A stretch of 45,299 nucleotides of DNA, taken from contig CAZLDS010000022.1 of NCBI GenBank assembly GCA_964558395.1, forward strand, positions 1 to 45,299, in the 5' to 3' direction. Below, in pieces: positions 24,895-33,453 of this stretch. A model generated the notes under the pieces. It had not been told where the DNA came from. It ran no database searches and worked only from the letters and a program-made list of their open reading frames with translations. Numbering within the stretch: position 1 is the stretch's first letter; the number at the start of each line of letters is the position of its first letter. Origin of the DNA: CSP1-5 sp964558395 (GTDB taxonomy: Bacteria > Methylomirabilota > Methylomirabilia > Methylomirabilales > CSP1-5). The position numbers were made by a program, and so were the translations under genes.

Positions 24895-24955
24895 ACCAAC
24901 GCATCTCATACGCTCGGGGGGTGCAAATAGCGGGCCAAATCCTTGCCGGTACGGA

Positions 24956-24984
24956 ATGTTATCGGCCCGCGGTTCAGTTGTCAA
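24956..24984 (-). promoter_or_regulatory. Promoter of the lipoprotein-HAMP-pseudopilin-HD-GYP run
   Basis: Minus strand: TTGACA (24984-24979), 17 bases, TAACAT (24961-24956). Start near 24949, leaving an unusually long leader of about 157 bases before the first ATG at 24792. Confidence 0.65.
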
Positions 24985-25040
24985 TCGCGAAAAGTGGGCG
25001 AGGGGGGGTCGCGGTGGTCGTAACTCCGGTCGAAAGAGGC

Positions 25041-25376
25041 ATGGAGGGGCGTGAACCGCAGATGACCCCTTGCCCATGGTGCGGGGCTGCCGTGCCGGTT
25101 TCTGGACAGTCCCTCCTTGGGCTCCGCGGGAAAGGTGCCTTCCTCCGGTGCCGGTGCGGCGCGGTCGGACTTCAGACCCTCGAGCCGGGAGTGGACCGGC
25201 TGCGCGTGGCCGAGGCAGTGCTCGGCATTTCGCGGAATCTATGGGCGGATCCGGCGTGGGGTGTGGATAGTGTCGAGTGGCGAATCGTCGAGAGGTGGAG
25301 CCAGTTGCAGAAGCTCGAGGACCTTGTCTCTGGCCTGGAGGTCTGGGTGGCTCTCGTGTGGGGGCGGAGAAAGTGA
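25041..25376 (+). CDS. Zinc-ribbon-like hypothetical protein
   Basis: A 111-residue protein with a likely zinc-binding pair near the N-terminus (PCPWCGAAVP and LRCRCGAVGLQ), then a helical segment (VAEAVLGISRNLWADPAW, IVERWSQLQKLEDL). Start ATG 25041 has AAAGAGG upstream; ATG 25062 is an alternative. Function unknown; the next small membrane-protein gene follows by 21 bases. Confidence 0.7.
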   Translation: MEGREPQMTPCPWCGAAVPVSGQSLLGLRGKGAFLRCRCGAVGLQTLEPGVDRLRVAEAVLGISRNLWADPAWGVDSVEWRIVERWSQLQKLEDLVSGLEVWVALVWGRRK

Positions 25377-25397
25377 ACGTATGAACGGGAGGCGGGG

Positions 25398-25598
25398 ATG
25401 AGCAGGCCGTCAGGTTCCTATGCCAGGCGCTTTACGACCTGGGAGTTCTGGATCGCTGTTGCCGCCGTCGTGTTCGATGGGGTCGCGTTTGTGGTTCCGC
25501 TCTTCGCATTGATGTTTGTCGTGATCCTGCTTCAGCCGCAGGGGTGGCGGTGGATGGCGTGGGCCACGGACGTGCTTCGACGAATCCAGGAAGGTTGA
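25398..25598 (+). CDS. Small single-pass or hairpin membrane protein
   Basis: A 66-residue protein with one long hydrophobic stretch (about 17-46: FWIAVAAVVFDGVAFVVPLF onward), which is long enough for a helical hairpin, flanked by a basic N-terminus (RPSGSYARR) and an amphipathic tail. GGGAGGCGGGG precedes ATG 25398. It follows the zinc-ribbon gene closely. Function unknown. Confidence 0.65.
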   Translation: MSRPSGSYARRFTTWEFWIAVAAVVFDGVAFVVPLFALMFVVILLQPQGWRWMAWATDVLRRIQEG

Positions 25599-25695
25599 CC
25601 TCCGTCTCTCACGTTGTGGTATGCTGGGTTCACTTGGGGTCTCGGCGTAATCCGTGGCGGAATGGGACCGGCATTGTTCGTGAGCGGAGAGAGTT

Positions 25696-25897
25696 ATGGT
25701 GCAGGAGCCAAAGCTCTTCATCAATGGTGAGTGGCAAGACCCGGCCTCCGGACGGCATTTCGAGACGATCAATGCTTCGGTGGGTAAAAAATGAGTGGCA
25801 TTGGACGGGATCTGGGTGTCCTGCCGCGGAGGAATATACACAGCTGAAGAGCGTCTGGGTCAACCTCAGCGAACGGCTACTCAAGTGGTTTAAGTGA
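25696..25897 (+). pseudogene. Aldehyde dehydrogenase pseudogene with almost the whole interior deleted
   Basis: The frame from ATG 25696 encodes the conserved start of an NAD-dependent aldehyde dehydrogenase (PKLFINGEWQDPASGRHFET). At about 25774 it jumps to the conserved C-terminus: TTCGGTGGG then TAA, AAA, ATG at 25776-25793 reads FGG-stop-KMSGIGRDLG, where intact enzymes have FGGYKMSG. A further frame change near 25813 is needed to reach AAEEYTQLKSVWVNL, ending at TGA 25895-25897. About 430 residues including the catalytic Cys and Glu are missing. Clearly non-functional. Confidence 0.9.
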
Positions 25898-25941
25898 TGT
25901 CCCTGTTTATGCGGATTGTCACCCGGGTGAGATAGAATGCT

Positions 25942-26835
25942 TTAGCGGGTCGGCACTTCGACCGGCAAGTCCGTGCGATCCCCCCATTCCTTCCAAGAAC
26001 CGAGGTAGTTTCTCGCACGCGGATAGTCTAGCAGCCGGTAAACCAGATAGGCGTGGGCGGAGCGATAGCCCCCGTGGCAAAAGGGGACGATCTCGTTGTC
26101 CGATGTCAGGCCGCGCCCCTCCAGCATCTCTCGAAGCTCAGCCGCCGGCTTGAGGGCTCCGTCGGGACCGAGGAAGTGCACCCACTCGAGGTGGACAGAA
26201 CCAGGGACAGTCCCGCCGCGGGCGGCCCGCACATGCTCGGCGTAGTACTCGGCATCGCTCCGCGCATCGTGGATCTTCACGTCGGGGTCTCTGAGGTGAT
26301 CGAACAGATATTGCGCGGTGGCGAGGCGCTCCTCGACGGGGCTCTTCAGATGCTTGGAAAAGCCGGTGCGGACGATGCGGCTTCCTTCCTTCGGTTTGAT
26401 GTCCGGCGTGCTGCCGTACATGGGCCAGGCCTCGCGCGTGACGGGGAATCCCGCCCCTTTCCACGCAGTGATCCCCCCGTCAAGGACATGGACGTCCTCA
26501 TGGCCGAGGTACTCTAGGAACCAGAAGCCGCGCGACGCTCGGACGCCGGTATTCTGTTCATAGAAGATGATGGTCTTGTTGTACTCGACACCGCGGATCT
26601 CCATGAGGTACGCTACGGTCCAGATAAAGGCGGCGAGGGGTTCGGGCCGCGTGTCATTCAACGAGACGCCATAGAGGTCAAAGTGGGCGGCGCCTTCGAT
26701 ATGGCCGGCGCAGAAGTCCGGCGCGGGACGTGTATCGATGATGACTAGCTCGTCCCCCTTCCGACTTCCGATTCGATCACGAAGCTGCTTTGGTGTCCAG
26801 ACCAGGTTGGGATTCACAAAATCCTTGTATGTCAT
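25942..26835 (-). CDS. Tandem-domain sulfurtransferase (thiosulfate/3-mercaptopyruvate type)
   Basis: Moves sulfane sulfur from thiosulfate or mercaptopyruvate to an acceptor. The 297-residue product has two rhodanese domains. The N-terminal domain (about 12-130) contains IIDTRPAPDFCAGHIEGAAH but has no cysteine at the active-site loop (YEQNTGVRA), as is usual for the structural domain. The C-terminal domain (about 165-295) has HDARSDAEYYAEHV and the active loop FCHGGYRSA with Cys253. ATG 26835; ribosome site weak. It lies 59 bases behind the S9 peptidase gene on the same strand. Confidence 0.93.
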   Translation of the reverse strand: MTYKDFVNPNLVWTPKQLRDRIGSRKGDELVIIDTRPAPDFCAGHIEGAAHFDLYGVSLNDTRPEPLAAFIWTVAYLMEIRGVEYNKTIIFYEQNTGVRASRGFWFLEYLGHEDVHVLDGGITAWKGAGFPVTREAWPMYGSTPDIKPKEGSRIVRTGFSKHLKSPVEERLATAQYLFDHLRDPDVKIHDARSDAEYYAEHVRAARGGTVPGSVHLEWVHFLGPDGALKPAAELREMLEGRGLTSDNEIVPFCHGGYRSAHAYLVYRLLDYPRARNYLGSWKEWGDRTDLPVEVPTR

Positions 26836-26894
26836 CGAGCGAGTGCCTCACGGGACTTTCTTCAACACAACGATGTCCCATTCCGGTGGGGCCA

Positions 26895-28886
26895 TCAACG
26901 GTCGTGTGTGTCTGATACGTTCTTGTGTGTGCTCTGCGAAAGGGATTGCCTCAAGCCGGGGACCCCCTCGGCCCCGATAGGCACGGTGATGCTTGACCCC
27001 TCGAAATCGTCACCGATCGGCTCGTGCCGCCCCCCGAGACACCTGGAGAGGAACGCCTCCGCGACGGCGTTGAACGACAACCGGTTCTCCGGCCGGGCGA
27101 AGCCGTGTCCTTCGTCTGGGTACAGGACATACGTCACCGGGATGCCCCTGTTCCGCATGGCATGGACGATCTGATCGGACTCGGTCTGCTTGACGCGCGG
27201 GTCGTTGGCGCCCTGTCCAATCAGCAGCGGCCGCTGAATGCGATCGACGTGCGTCAGGGGGGAACGCTCGGTGAGGAATGCTCGATCCTCTTCGGTCCGG
27301 TGATCGCCGACCCGCGTGGCCCACAGCTCAACGAGCGGCTCCCAATACGGGGGGATCGATTCCATCAGGGTGATCAGGTTTGACGGCCCAACGATGTCGA
27401 CGCCACAGGCGAACTTCTCGGGGGTGAACGTCAGACCCACCAGGGTGGCGTATCCGCCGTAACTGCCCCCCATGATCGCGACCCGCCCGTGGTCGGCGAT
27501 CCCTTCCTGGACAGCCCAATCGACGGCGTCGATAAGGTCGTCGTGCATCTTCGCGCCCCACTCACGAGTGCTCGCATTGATAAACGCCTTGCCAAATCCG
27601 GTGGAACCCCGGAAGTTGACACTGAGGACGGCATAACCACGGTTGGCTAGCCATTGATGCCACCCGTTGTAGCCCCATGTGTCTCGGGCCCACGGCCCAC
27701 CGTGGGTGACCAGAACCGTGGGCAGAGGCTCATCGGGGCGGCCGTCGCCATCGCGATCACTCCAGACCGGCAAGGTGTAGTAACTGACGAGGTGCAGCCC
27801 ATCACGCGAAGGAATGACCCTCGGATGCATTCTTGCGAGCGGCAACCCATCTAGGTCACGGCGATTCGTGAACAGAAACTGCGCCGCCCGTTTTTCGCGG
27901 TCATACCGATAGTATCGTACTGGGCCGTTGTCTATAACGTAGGCGACGATCCAGTATCGATCGTCGAGCGTCCGACTCACCACCTCGACATCGCCCCCCG
28001 CAACGGTACGCAGGTAGGCCAGGTCTGGATCAATCGCCCCGTCGACGATCTGCCAGCGCTTGAGTGTGAACGTGAATGCGACGGCCTGGACGTTCTTTTC
28101 CGTCGGGTGTATCATGACATCGCTGACATCGGCCTGTGGATCCTCGACCATGATAGTGTGCGCTCCGGTCTCAAGGTCCAACTGGACGAGCGCAGCGGTG
28201 TTCCGGTCACGGCTGCTTATCATGTAGAGCGTCTTGCCCGTCTGGTCAAATCCAATCGGGGACGTGGTGAGTGCATCCTCCATTGCGATCTTTGTGAAGG
28301 ACTCCCAGGTCCCTCCTTTCGTCGACCTTAGAATCTCTCTGCCGCCGTCAGGCGTCATCCGTGTCGCAAGCCGGACGGTGTAATCGTCGTCGGTGATAAA
28401 GCTGACGAATCCCTCGTTGTGCTGGACGAGATGGCTCTCGCCGGTATCGATGTTGACGAGATGCAGGTCATGGAGCTGAGGGACACGGTCGTTGAGTCCC
28501 ACAAGAATCTCGTGTGGGAACTTGGGGCTGACCTCCTGGACTCGGGCCTGTACATCCTCCAAGGGAGTGAGATCCTTGATCTCGGTGGTGTGCACATTCA
28601 CGCTATAAAGACGCCAGTTTTCATCACCATCCTTGTCCTGGATATACAAGATATGGTCGTTGGTATAAGCCCAAGCGTAGAAATGGATGCCGCGGCCGAT
28701 ATCGTTGGTGACCGGTTTCGCCGTTCTAGGGTCAACGGCAGGCCCGACCCAGACGTTGAGCACACCGTCGACCGGGGCGAGGTAACTAATTTTGTTTCCG
28801 TCAGAGCTGAGCTGGGTTGACGTTTTGTCTGGGTTGCCGAAGAGGACTTCGCGGGGGATGAGCGGAATGGTGTCTCGCTCAGACAT
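26895..28886 (-). CDS. S9 family prolyl-oligopeptidase-type peptidase
   Basis: Serine peptidase of the acylaminoacyl-peptidase/dipeptidyl-peptidase branch. The 663-residue product has an N-terminal beta-propeller (about 1-385; blades such as ISYLAPVDGVLNVWV, YIQDKDGDENWRLYSV) and a C-terminal alpha/beta hydrolase domain with THGGPWARDTWGYN, the nucleophile motif GGSYGGYATL, the acid in GANDPRVKQTESD and the histidine in YPDEGHGFARPEN. No signal peptide, so cytoplasmic. ATG 28886 follows AAGGGAAG; an upstream GTG at 28910 is less likely. Upstream of the rhodanese gene. Confidence 0.95.
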   Translation of the reverse strand: MSERDTIPLIPREVLFGNPDKTSTQLSSDGNKISYLAPVDGVLNVWVGPAVDPRTAKPVTNDIGRGIHFYAWAYTNDHILYIQDKDGDENWRLYSVNVHTTEIKDLTPLEDVQARVQEVSPKFPHEILVGLNDRVPQLHDLHLVNIDTGESHLVQHNEGFVSFITDDDYTVRLATRMTPDGGREILRSTKGGTWESFTKIAMEDALTTSPIGFDQTGKTLYMISSRDRNTAALVQLDLETGAHTIMVEDPQADVSDVMIHPTEKNVQAVAFTFTLKRWQIVDGAIDPDLAYLRTVAGGDVEVVSRTLDDRYWIVAYVIDNGPVRYYRYDREKRAAQFLFTNRRDLDGLPLARMHPRVIPSRDGLHLVSYYTLPVWSDRDGDGRPDEPLPTVLVTHGGPWARDTWGYNGWHQWLANRGYAVLSVNFRGSTGFGKAFINASTREWGAKMHDDLIDAVDWAVQEGIADHGRVAIMGGSYGGYATLVGLTFTPEKFACGVDIVGPSNLITLMESIPPYWEPLVELWATRVGDHRTEEDRAFLTERSPLTHVDRIQRPLLIGQGANDPRVKQTESDQIVHAMRNRGIPVTYVLYPDEGHGFARPENRLSFNAVAEAFLSRCLGGRHEPIGDDFEGSSITVPIGAEGVPGLRQSLSQSTHKNVSDTHDR

Positions 28887-28919
28887 CTTCTCTTCCCTTC
28901 TTCGTTTCACTGAGGAGGA

Positions 28920-29648
28920 CTAAACTGCTATCTGACTGACGTAGTTTCGGTAGTGTGACAAGCTGTTCTCTTGCGTAAAGCCAAGAAACTGAACACCATG
29001 GCGGAATCTTCCATCCCCTGAGGGCTGGGATTCCTGCCACATGACTGCCCCTTTGGCAGTAATCGGTCCTTCGGGGAGGCCGATCGCCAGACGGAACGCC
29101 ATCCCAGACGCCAACGTTTCGGGCAGCAAGAGCATGAGACCGCCGAGGCTGACGTTCCCGGTGTGCCCTTTGACTTGCCGGATCGTCTCCTCCTCTCCGG
29201 GGACAAAGCACCGGACCGCGACCTCTGCCTTGCGACGCGGATGGCGCCGGCGACGCTGCATCGGAGTATGACGCTGCGCGGCGTCGGCGGCCAACTCCAC
29301 TACGCGGAGCAAGCTGGCCGCCCGAAAGGGCTTAGGCAGAAAAAATTGAGCGCCAGTACGAAAAGCCTTCTCGGTATACGTCAAGTCCGCAGAAGCCGTG
29401 ATGCCGATCACGGGAATATGTTCCAGAATAGGATCCCGCTTCAGATTTTTCAATGCGTTCAGACCGTCCATGTCGGGCATCATCATGTCCAAGATGATGA
29501 CGGCGGGCTGCGTCGCCCGCGCCACGTCGATTCCTGCCGCGCCGTTGGGCGCCGAGACGACGTTAAAATCCGCTCCGATGAGGATATCGGTGACCAACTC
29601 GCAAACCCGGGCATCGTCGTCAATAATCAATATCGGGCGATTCTGCAT
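28920..29648 (-). CDS. Response regulator with PilZ output domain (REC-PilZ), copy 1
   Basis: A phosphorylation-controlled cyclic di-GMP effector. The 242-residue product has a receiver domain (about 1-125) with the acidic pocket IIDDDAR, phospho-acceptor Asp in ILDMMMPDMDG, Thr in ITASADL and Lys in PKPF, then a PilZ domain (about 135-235) with the binding motifs RRHPR and NVSLGG intact. GGAGGAAAGACT precedes ATG 29648. Its close paralogue is at 35662-36402 in the opposite orientation. It lies 33 bases ahead of the S9 peptidase gene, and no partner kinase is visible. Confidence 0.93.
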   Translation of the reverse strand: MQNRPILIIDDDARVCELVTDILIGADFNVVSAPNGAAGIDVARATQPAVIILDMMMPDMDGLNALKNLKRDPILEHIPVIGITASADLTYTEKAFRTGAQFFLPKPFRAASLLRVVELAADAAQRHTPMQRRRRHPRRKAEVAVRCFVPGEEETIRQVKGHTGNVSLGGLMLLLPETLASGMAFRLAIGLPEGPITAKGAVMWQESQPSGDGRFRHGVQFLGFTQENSLSHYRNYVSQIAV

Positions 29649-29715
29649 AGTCTTTCCTCCAGTATGCTCAAGAGGCCGCACGCTCAAGCTGTGTGGACGT
29701 CCTGCCGGGGAGCTT

Positions 29716-29922
29716 GTGGATCCAAGTGACGTTCGATTCGCCGAACTCATGCGCGAGTTGGAAAAAGACCTCAATCTCCCTTTAAAGGGAGAGGTCACTC
29801 AGGACGCCCACGTTCTGATCTACGTTCATCTAAAAACCTTCACTCCGATCTTGGCCGACAGGATAAGTACGCTATCCGAGATCGAATCAGCCCAACCGAA
29901 CTATGTTATGACGATTAAGTAG
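29716..29922 (+). CDS. Small hypothetical protein
   Basis: A 68-residue frame from GTG 29716 with GGGGAG upstream, between two minus-strand genes. The sequence is charged and protein-like (RFAELMRELEKDLNLPLKGE, AHVLIYVHLKTFTPILADRI). An internal ATG at 29749 is an alternative start. Function unknown. It is divergent from REC-PilZ copy 1 and convergent with the zinc-ribbon gene. Confidence 0.5.
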   Translation: MDPSDVRFAELMRELEKDLNLPLKGEVTQDAHVLIYVHLKTFTPILADRISTLSEIESAQPNYVMTIK

Positions 29923-29977
29923 AAATCTTTCCCTCTGTCGACCCTGTTGCCAAGAGCCATTTACTCGGTCCTGGTTG

Positions 29978-30886
29978 TTATTCGCGGCGAGCCCTCGCTG
30001 GTGCTCCTCGGTCCGCCTGCGCCCGTGCCCCTGATCGGGGCCTTGATGCAGCCTTTCTTACGGCGGGAGGTTCCCCATATTGGGCCTGGTAAATCCATCC
30101 TTCCACTCGGAGCCTGGTAGCCGTGAGACCGATCCGCAGACACAGCTCCCACATCTCCCGCCGCTCGGGTTCGGGGAGATCCGCGGGTGATTGAAGATGT
30201 GGATGGTGGGACCCGAGTATGCGCAATCCGTGGAGTGTTCGGGCGTAGACGGTTGTTAAGAGGATCAGATGTTCCTGGAGCAAATCCGGGGAATCATAGG
30301 TGAGGAGATCATCGGTAATGGTCCGGGCAAGATAGCGCTCGTAAGTCGAGCTGTCGTGAGCGCCGTATAAAATCCGGTGAGCCTCCTCGAGAACATCCAA
30401 ATTGTTTGGGAGAAGAGGGTCGTGTCTCAAAAACCAGTGGATGAGGGAAGACAGGTCGTCTGGTCCGGCAGCTGGAGGAGCGGCAAAGGCGTAGGCCATG
30501 AGGCTGTGCGTCTTTGGCTTCCGCCTGCGGAACGCTGGCTTGTCCGTGGGAATTCTGTTTTCCTCCGCCGGTGGGCGTGTGAGGAGCCTTTCCGTCGGCG
30601 GTGAGGCGGGCACCGCTTCGACCTCAGCTCGCGATGCACGGGTGACGGATATCCCATCGTCCTCGTTTCCATGATGGAGTCTTCGCAAGATATAGATGTC
30701 TTCGCGGATCTTTGCCCCCTGGAGGGCCTCATGGAGTTCCGCCATCCCCTCCGCTCGGAGAACCATATAGCAATGGGGGCAGAAGGACCGTTCGGAGGGA
30801 AGTGGGGTTTCACAGGCAGGACAGCCGGAAGAGACGTTTCCCCTTTTGCGCAGCAAACGGCTCAGGGTCTCTCGGAGGTACATCAT
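29978..30886 (-). CDS. Zinc-ribbon hypothetical protein
   Basis: A 302-residue cytoplasmic protein of unknown function. It opens with a basic segment (YLRETLSRLLRKRG), then a zinc ribbon (SGCPACETPLPSERSFCPHC; two CxxC pairs), a variable Pro/Arg-rich linker (about 90-140) and a helical C-terminal domain (LSSLIHWFLRHDPLLPNNLD, RYLARTITDDLLTYD). AAGGA precedes ATG 30886, and a promoter lies 67 bases upstream of it, which excludes longer starts. Confidence 0.75.
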   Translation of the reverse strand: MMYLRETLSRLLRKRGNVSSGCPACETPLPSERSFCPHCYMVLRAEGMAELHEALQGAKIREDIYILRRLHHGNEDDGISVTRASRAEVEAVPASPPTERLLTRPPAEENRIPTDKPAFRRRKPKTHSLMAYAFAAPPAAGPDDLSSLIHWFLRHDPLLPNNLDVLEEAHRILYGAHDSSTYERYLARTITDDLLTYDSPDLLQEHLILLTTVYARTLHGLRILGSHHPHLQSPADLPEPERREMWELCLRIGLTATRLRVEGWIYQAQYGEPPAVRKAASRPRSGARAQADRGAPARARRE

Positions 30887-30959
30887 GGTCTTCCTTGAAT
30901 CGGATTCTCCATGTCTCCTCGCGATGGGTACCCGTGAACGCTGAGCACTCTCGATAGCG

Positions 30960-30988
30960 ACGATACACGCAAGGCACGTTCGCGTCAA
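30960..30988 (-). promoter_or_regulatory. Promoter of the zinc-ribbon gene
   Basis: Minus strand: TTGACG (30988-30983), 17 bases, TATCGT (30965-30960). Start near 30953, giving a leader of about 67 bases. Confidence 0.55.
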
Positions 30989-31027
30989 GTTTCCTTCGCT
31001 CTCGCACTGGGCGGGATGAAGAATAAG

Positions 31028-32089
31028 TCACTTGGGAGGGGAGCCGGGATTGGACTGGGACGCTGTGGCGCCGGCGAGTTCAGCGACAACTTGGCTCATC
31101 CCTGTGATGACGCGCGCCATGCGCGCATAATCAATCTTGTCCGGCGTATCTTCCGCCGTGTGGTAATGTTTATAACGGAATAGCGCTGTGTCCGTGACCA
31201 TAACTGCTGGATATCCTTCGCGCCAGAACGACCAATGGTCAGACCAACCTATCCCGGTCACCCACTCGGGGGCAGCGATACCCTCAGAGGGAAAAGCGGT
31301 ATGCTCCCGAAATGTTGCAATAACCCGATAGAGGAGGTCCCTGGACGCCATATTTCCGACAAAACCGATGAAGTTGGCGGTGGTCGGATAAAAAAAGCTA
31401 AAGGGAAAAGGGTACTGTTGGCTCCCTGGTTCCTCGGAATAATACCCAATGGTCTCAATAGAGAGCATGGCCACGATGTGATCCCCGACCTGACGGGCTC
31501 TCTTGGCGTAGACAAGGCTTCCCATCTCATCGGAAAGGAAAAAGGGTGGCTCTTCATTGACGAAGGCAACGAAGCGCACCGTACGGGCGAGTTCTTGCGT
31601 GGCGAGGAGGCGCGCAAGTTCGAGAAGTCCGGCGACGCCGGACGCATTATCGTTTGCGCCAGGACAGCCAATGACCGAATCGTAGTGGGCCCCAACGACG
31701 ATGATTTCTTCGGGAAAGAACGAGCCAGTGAGTGTTGCTTCAAGGTTTCTGACAGGGATCCCATTGACCGTATACTCTTGGATGCCCACATCATAGCCTA
31801 GATCTGTCAGGAGCTTACGGATGAAGTGCACAGAGGCTTCAAGCCCCTTCACTTGCCAGATGTTTCTCTCCCCGATCTCGTCTGCAAGCGTCCATACGTG
31901 CTTCTGCAATCGATCGCGCAGGATGACTTCGTCTTGAGACAGCGGCTCAAATGGTCCCGAGTATGAGGTGTTGGGCATCTTTGTCGAGATCATACATCCA
32001 GCCATCAAGGAAGCTGTAATGGGCGCCGACCACAGGAGGAGCAAGAACGACCATCGACTCCCGGACGGCAGGAACCGGAATCCCTTCAT
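31028..32089 (-). CDS. M28-family metallopeptidase, lipoprotein
   Basis: Predicted two-zinc aminopeptidase anchored to the envelope. The 353-residue product has a lipoprotein signal (hydrophobic core then LMAGC), a helical N-terminal region and the M28 catalytic core: VVGAHYDS (zinc His, Asp), GANDNASG (bridging Asp), FVNEEPP (general-base Glu and zinc Glu) and YKHYHTAEDTPDKIDY (zinc His). I use ATG 32089, which gives a normal signal peptide, although no strong ribosome site precedes it. It follows the AI-2E-type transporter gene on the same strand. Confidence 0.9.
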   Translation of the reverse strand: MKGFRFLPSGSRWSFLLLLWSAPITASLMAGCMISTKMPNTSYSGPFEPLSQDEVILRDRLQKHVWTLADEIGERNIWQVKGLEASVHFIRKLLTDLGYDVGIQEYTVNGIPVRNLEATLTGSFFPEEIIVVGAHYDSVIGCPGANDNASGVAGLLELARLLATQELARTVRFVAFVNEEPPFFLSDEMGSLVYAKRARQVGDHIVAMLSIETIGYYSEEPGSQQYPFPFSFFYPTTANFIGFVGNMASRDLLYRVIATFREHTAFPSEGIAAPEWVTGIGWSDHWSFWREGYPAVMVTDTALFRYKHYHTAEDTPDKIDYARMARVITGMSQVVAELAGATASQSNPGSPPK

Positions 32090-32191
32090 TGTGTCATTCG
32101 AAACCTGTGCGCAATCCGTGGTTGACCATCCGATCTCCATCGCGACCCGCCCGAAGGAGACGTGTGTCAGCATGTTTCATGGGGAAGGATC

Positions 32192-33223
32192 TCAATCGCT
32201 CTTCCCCGGATTCGCGGCGAGTAAAATCGCGACCCAGCGAAAGTCGTTGCTGTTCTCCAGCGTGATCTTGACGACCATGGTCAAGGGGACCGAAAGCAGC
32301 ATGCCCACCGGGCCCCAGAGCCAGCCCCAGAAGACCAACGAGAGAAAGATGACGAGGGTCGAGAGGCCAAGGGTGCGCCCCATAAGGGGTGGCTCGAGGA
32401 AGTACCCAATCGTGATGTTTACCACCACATAGCCAACGCCCACCAAGATCGCCGTCCAGGGTCCCAACTGGACGAGGGCCAGCAACAGTGCGGGAACCGC
32501 AGCGAGGATCGAGCCAATATTCGGAATGTAGTTAAAGAGAAACGCGATCAATCCCCAGAGAACCGGAAAGTCGACTCCGAGGATGGCTACCCAGAGACCG
32601 ATCAGGATGCCGGTAGCGAGGCTGGTGATGGTCTTGATTCCCAGATAGCGCTGTACTTCCAAGGTGATCTTCGCGAAATTGCCTTGACCACCATGCTGAT
32701 CCCCCAACGCGAGCCGTAGTTTTTCCGGAAACTGTGTGATCTCGAAGAGGATAAATATGACGGCCAACACGACCAGGACGAAGTTCGACAACACTGCGGC
32801 CAGGCTATTGACCGTGCTCCCAACGAGATTTAGGACCGCTCCGGGGTTGATGACATCCTGTGCTATCCCAGGCGGGAAATGGATCCCGCGGCTTTTGAGC
32901 CAAGAGGCGAGTGTAACCGCCATCTGCTGGAGACGGTCGGCGTACTTCGGGGCTTCCTGAGTGAACCTTTCCACCGAGTTACCCAGGATGAGAGCGATGG
33001 CCGCCAGCGCTACGACGTTGGTGAGTATCGTCAGCAAGACGGCGACGGTTGTTGGGATGCGCTTCCCCCGAAACCAGACCAAGAGCGGTAAGCTCAGCGT
33101 GGCGAGAAACAAGGCCAAAAAGAATGGGAGAAGCACGGGAGCGGCGGCCTGCAGCCCTGCGATGACCACAACCAGAGAGGCTGCAATGAGCAGAAATCTG
33201 ACGCCTTGCGCGCTATTATCCAC
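32192..33223 (-). CDS. AI-2E family transporter-like membrane protein
   Basis: Integral membrane protein of the AI-2 exporter/PerM family, which includes autoinducer-2 exporters and ion antiporters; substrate cannot be told from sequence. The 343-residue product has hydrophobic segments near 8-45, 62-85, 140-170, 205-225, 230-262, 270-300 and a final one near 305-325, with the family signature LWGLIAFLFNYIPNIGSILA. The GTG start 33223 follows CCGGAGGTG. A possible TTGACA (33295-33290) lies 67 bases upstream with a weak -10. The 230 bases before the gene otherwise hold nothing I recognise. Confidence 0.9.
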   Translation of the reverse strand: MDNSAQGVRFLLIAASLVVVIAGLQAAAPVLLPFFLALFLATLSLPLLVWFRGKRIPTTVAVLLTILTNVVALAAIALILGNSVERFTQEAPKYADRLQQMAVTLASWLKSRGIHFPPGIAQDVINPGAVLNLVGSTVNSLAAVLSNFVLVVLAVIFILFEITQFPEKLRLALGDQHGGQGNFAKITLEVQRYLGIKTITSLATGILIGLWVAILGVDFPVLWGLIAFLFNYIPNIGSILAAVPALLLALVQLGPWTAILVGVGYVVVNITIGYFLEPPLMGRTLGLSTLVIFLSLVFWGWLWGPVGMLLSVPLTMVVKITLENSNDFRWVAILLAANPGKSD

Positions 33224-33453
33224 GCTGATTCACCTCCGGTGTGTCCACACACGAAAGCTCACTGTAAGATCTATGATGTTGCAGGGGCATGTCAAGTGGA
33301 TGTGTGGTTGTGTCAGAGACAGATATCTCCGAGGTGCCCCGGCCGCTTCAGGCGTGACTGGACATTGCGGAGCCGCCGGTGGGGATCCTGAATATGAAGG
33401 GAGCAACCGCTGGAAAAGATCAAAGAAAGGAGGGAGTCATTCCGATCCCCGTA

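Noticed and set aside
24840..24950. Cyclic di-GMP riboswitch in the leader of the HD-GYP operon
   Set aside because: The conserved core bases of the GEMM-I consensus that I know are not present; only short repeats are seen.
26840..26891. Short C-terminal-like frame APPEWDIVVLKKVP behind the S9 peptidase gene (minus strand)
   Set aside because: Only about 20 codons without a start or ribosome site; may be a remnant but cannot be supported.
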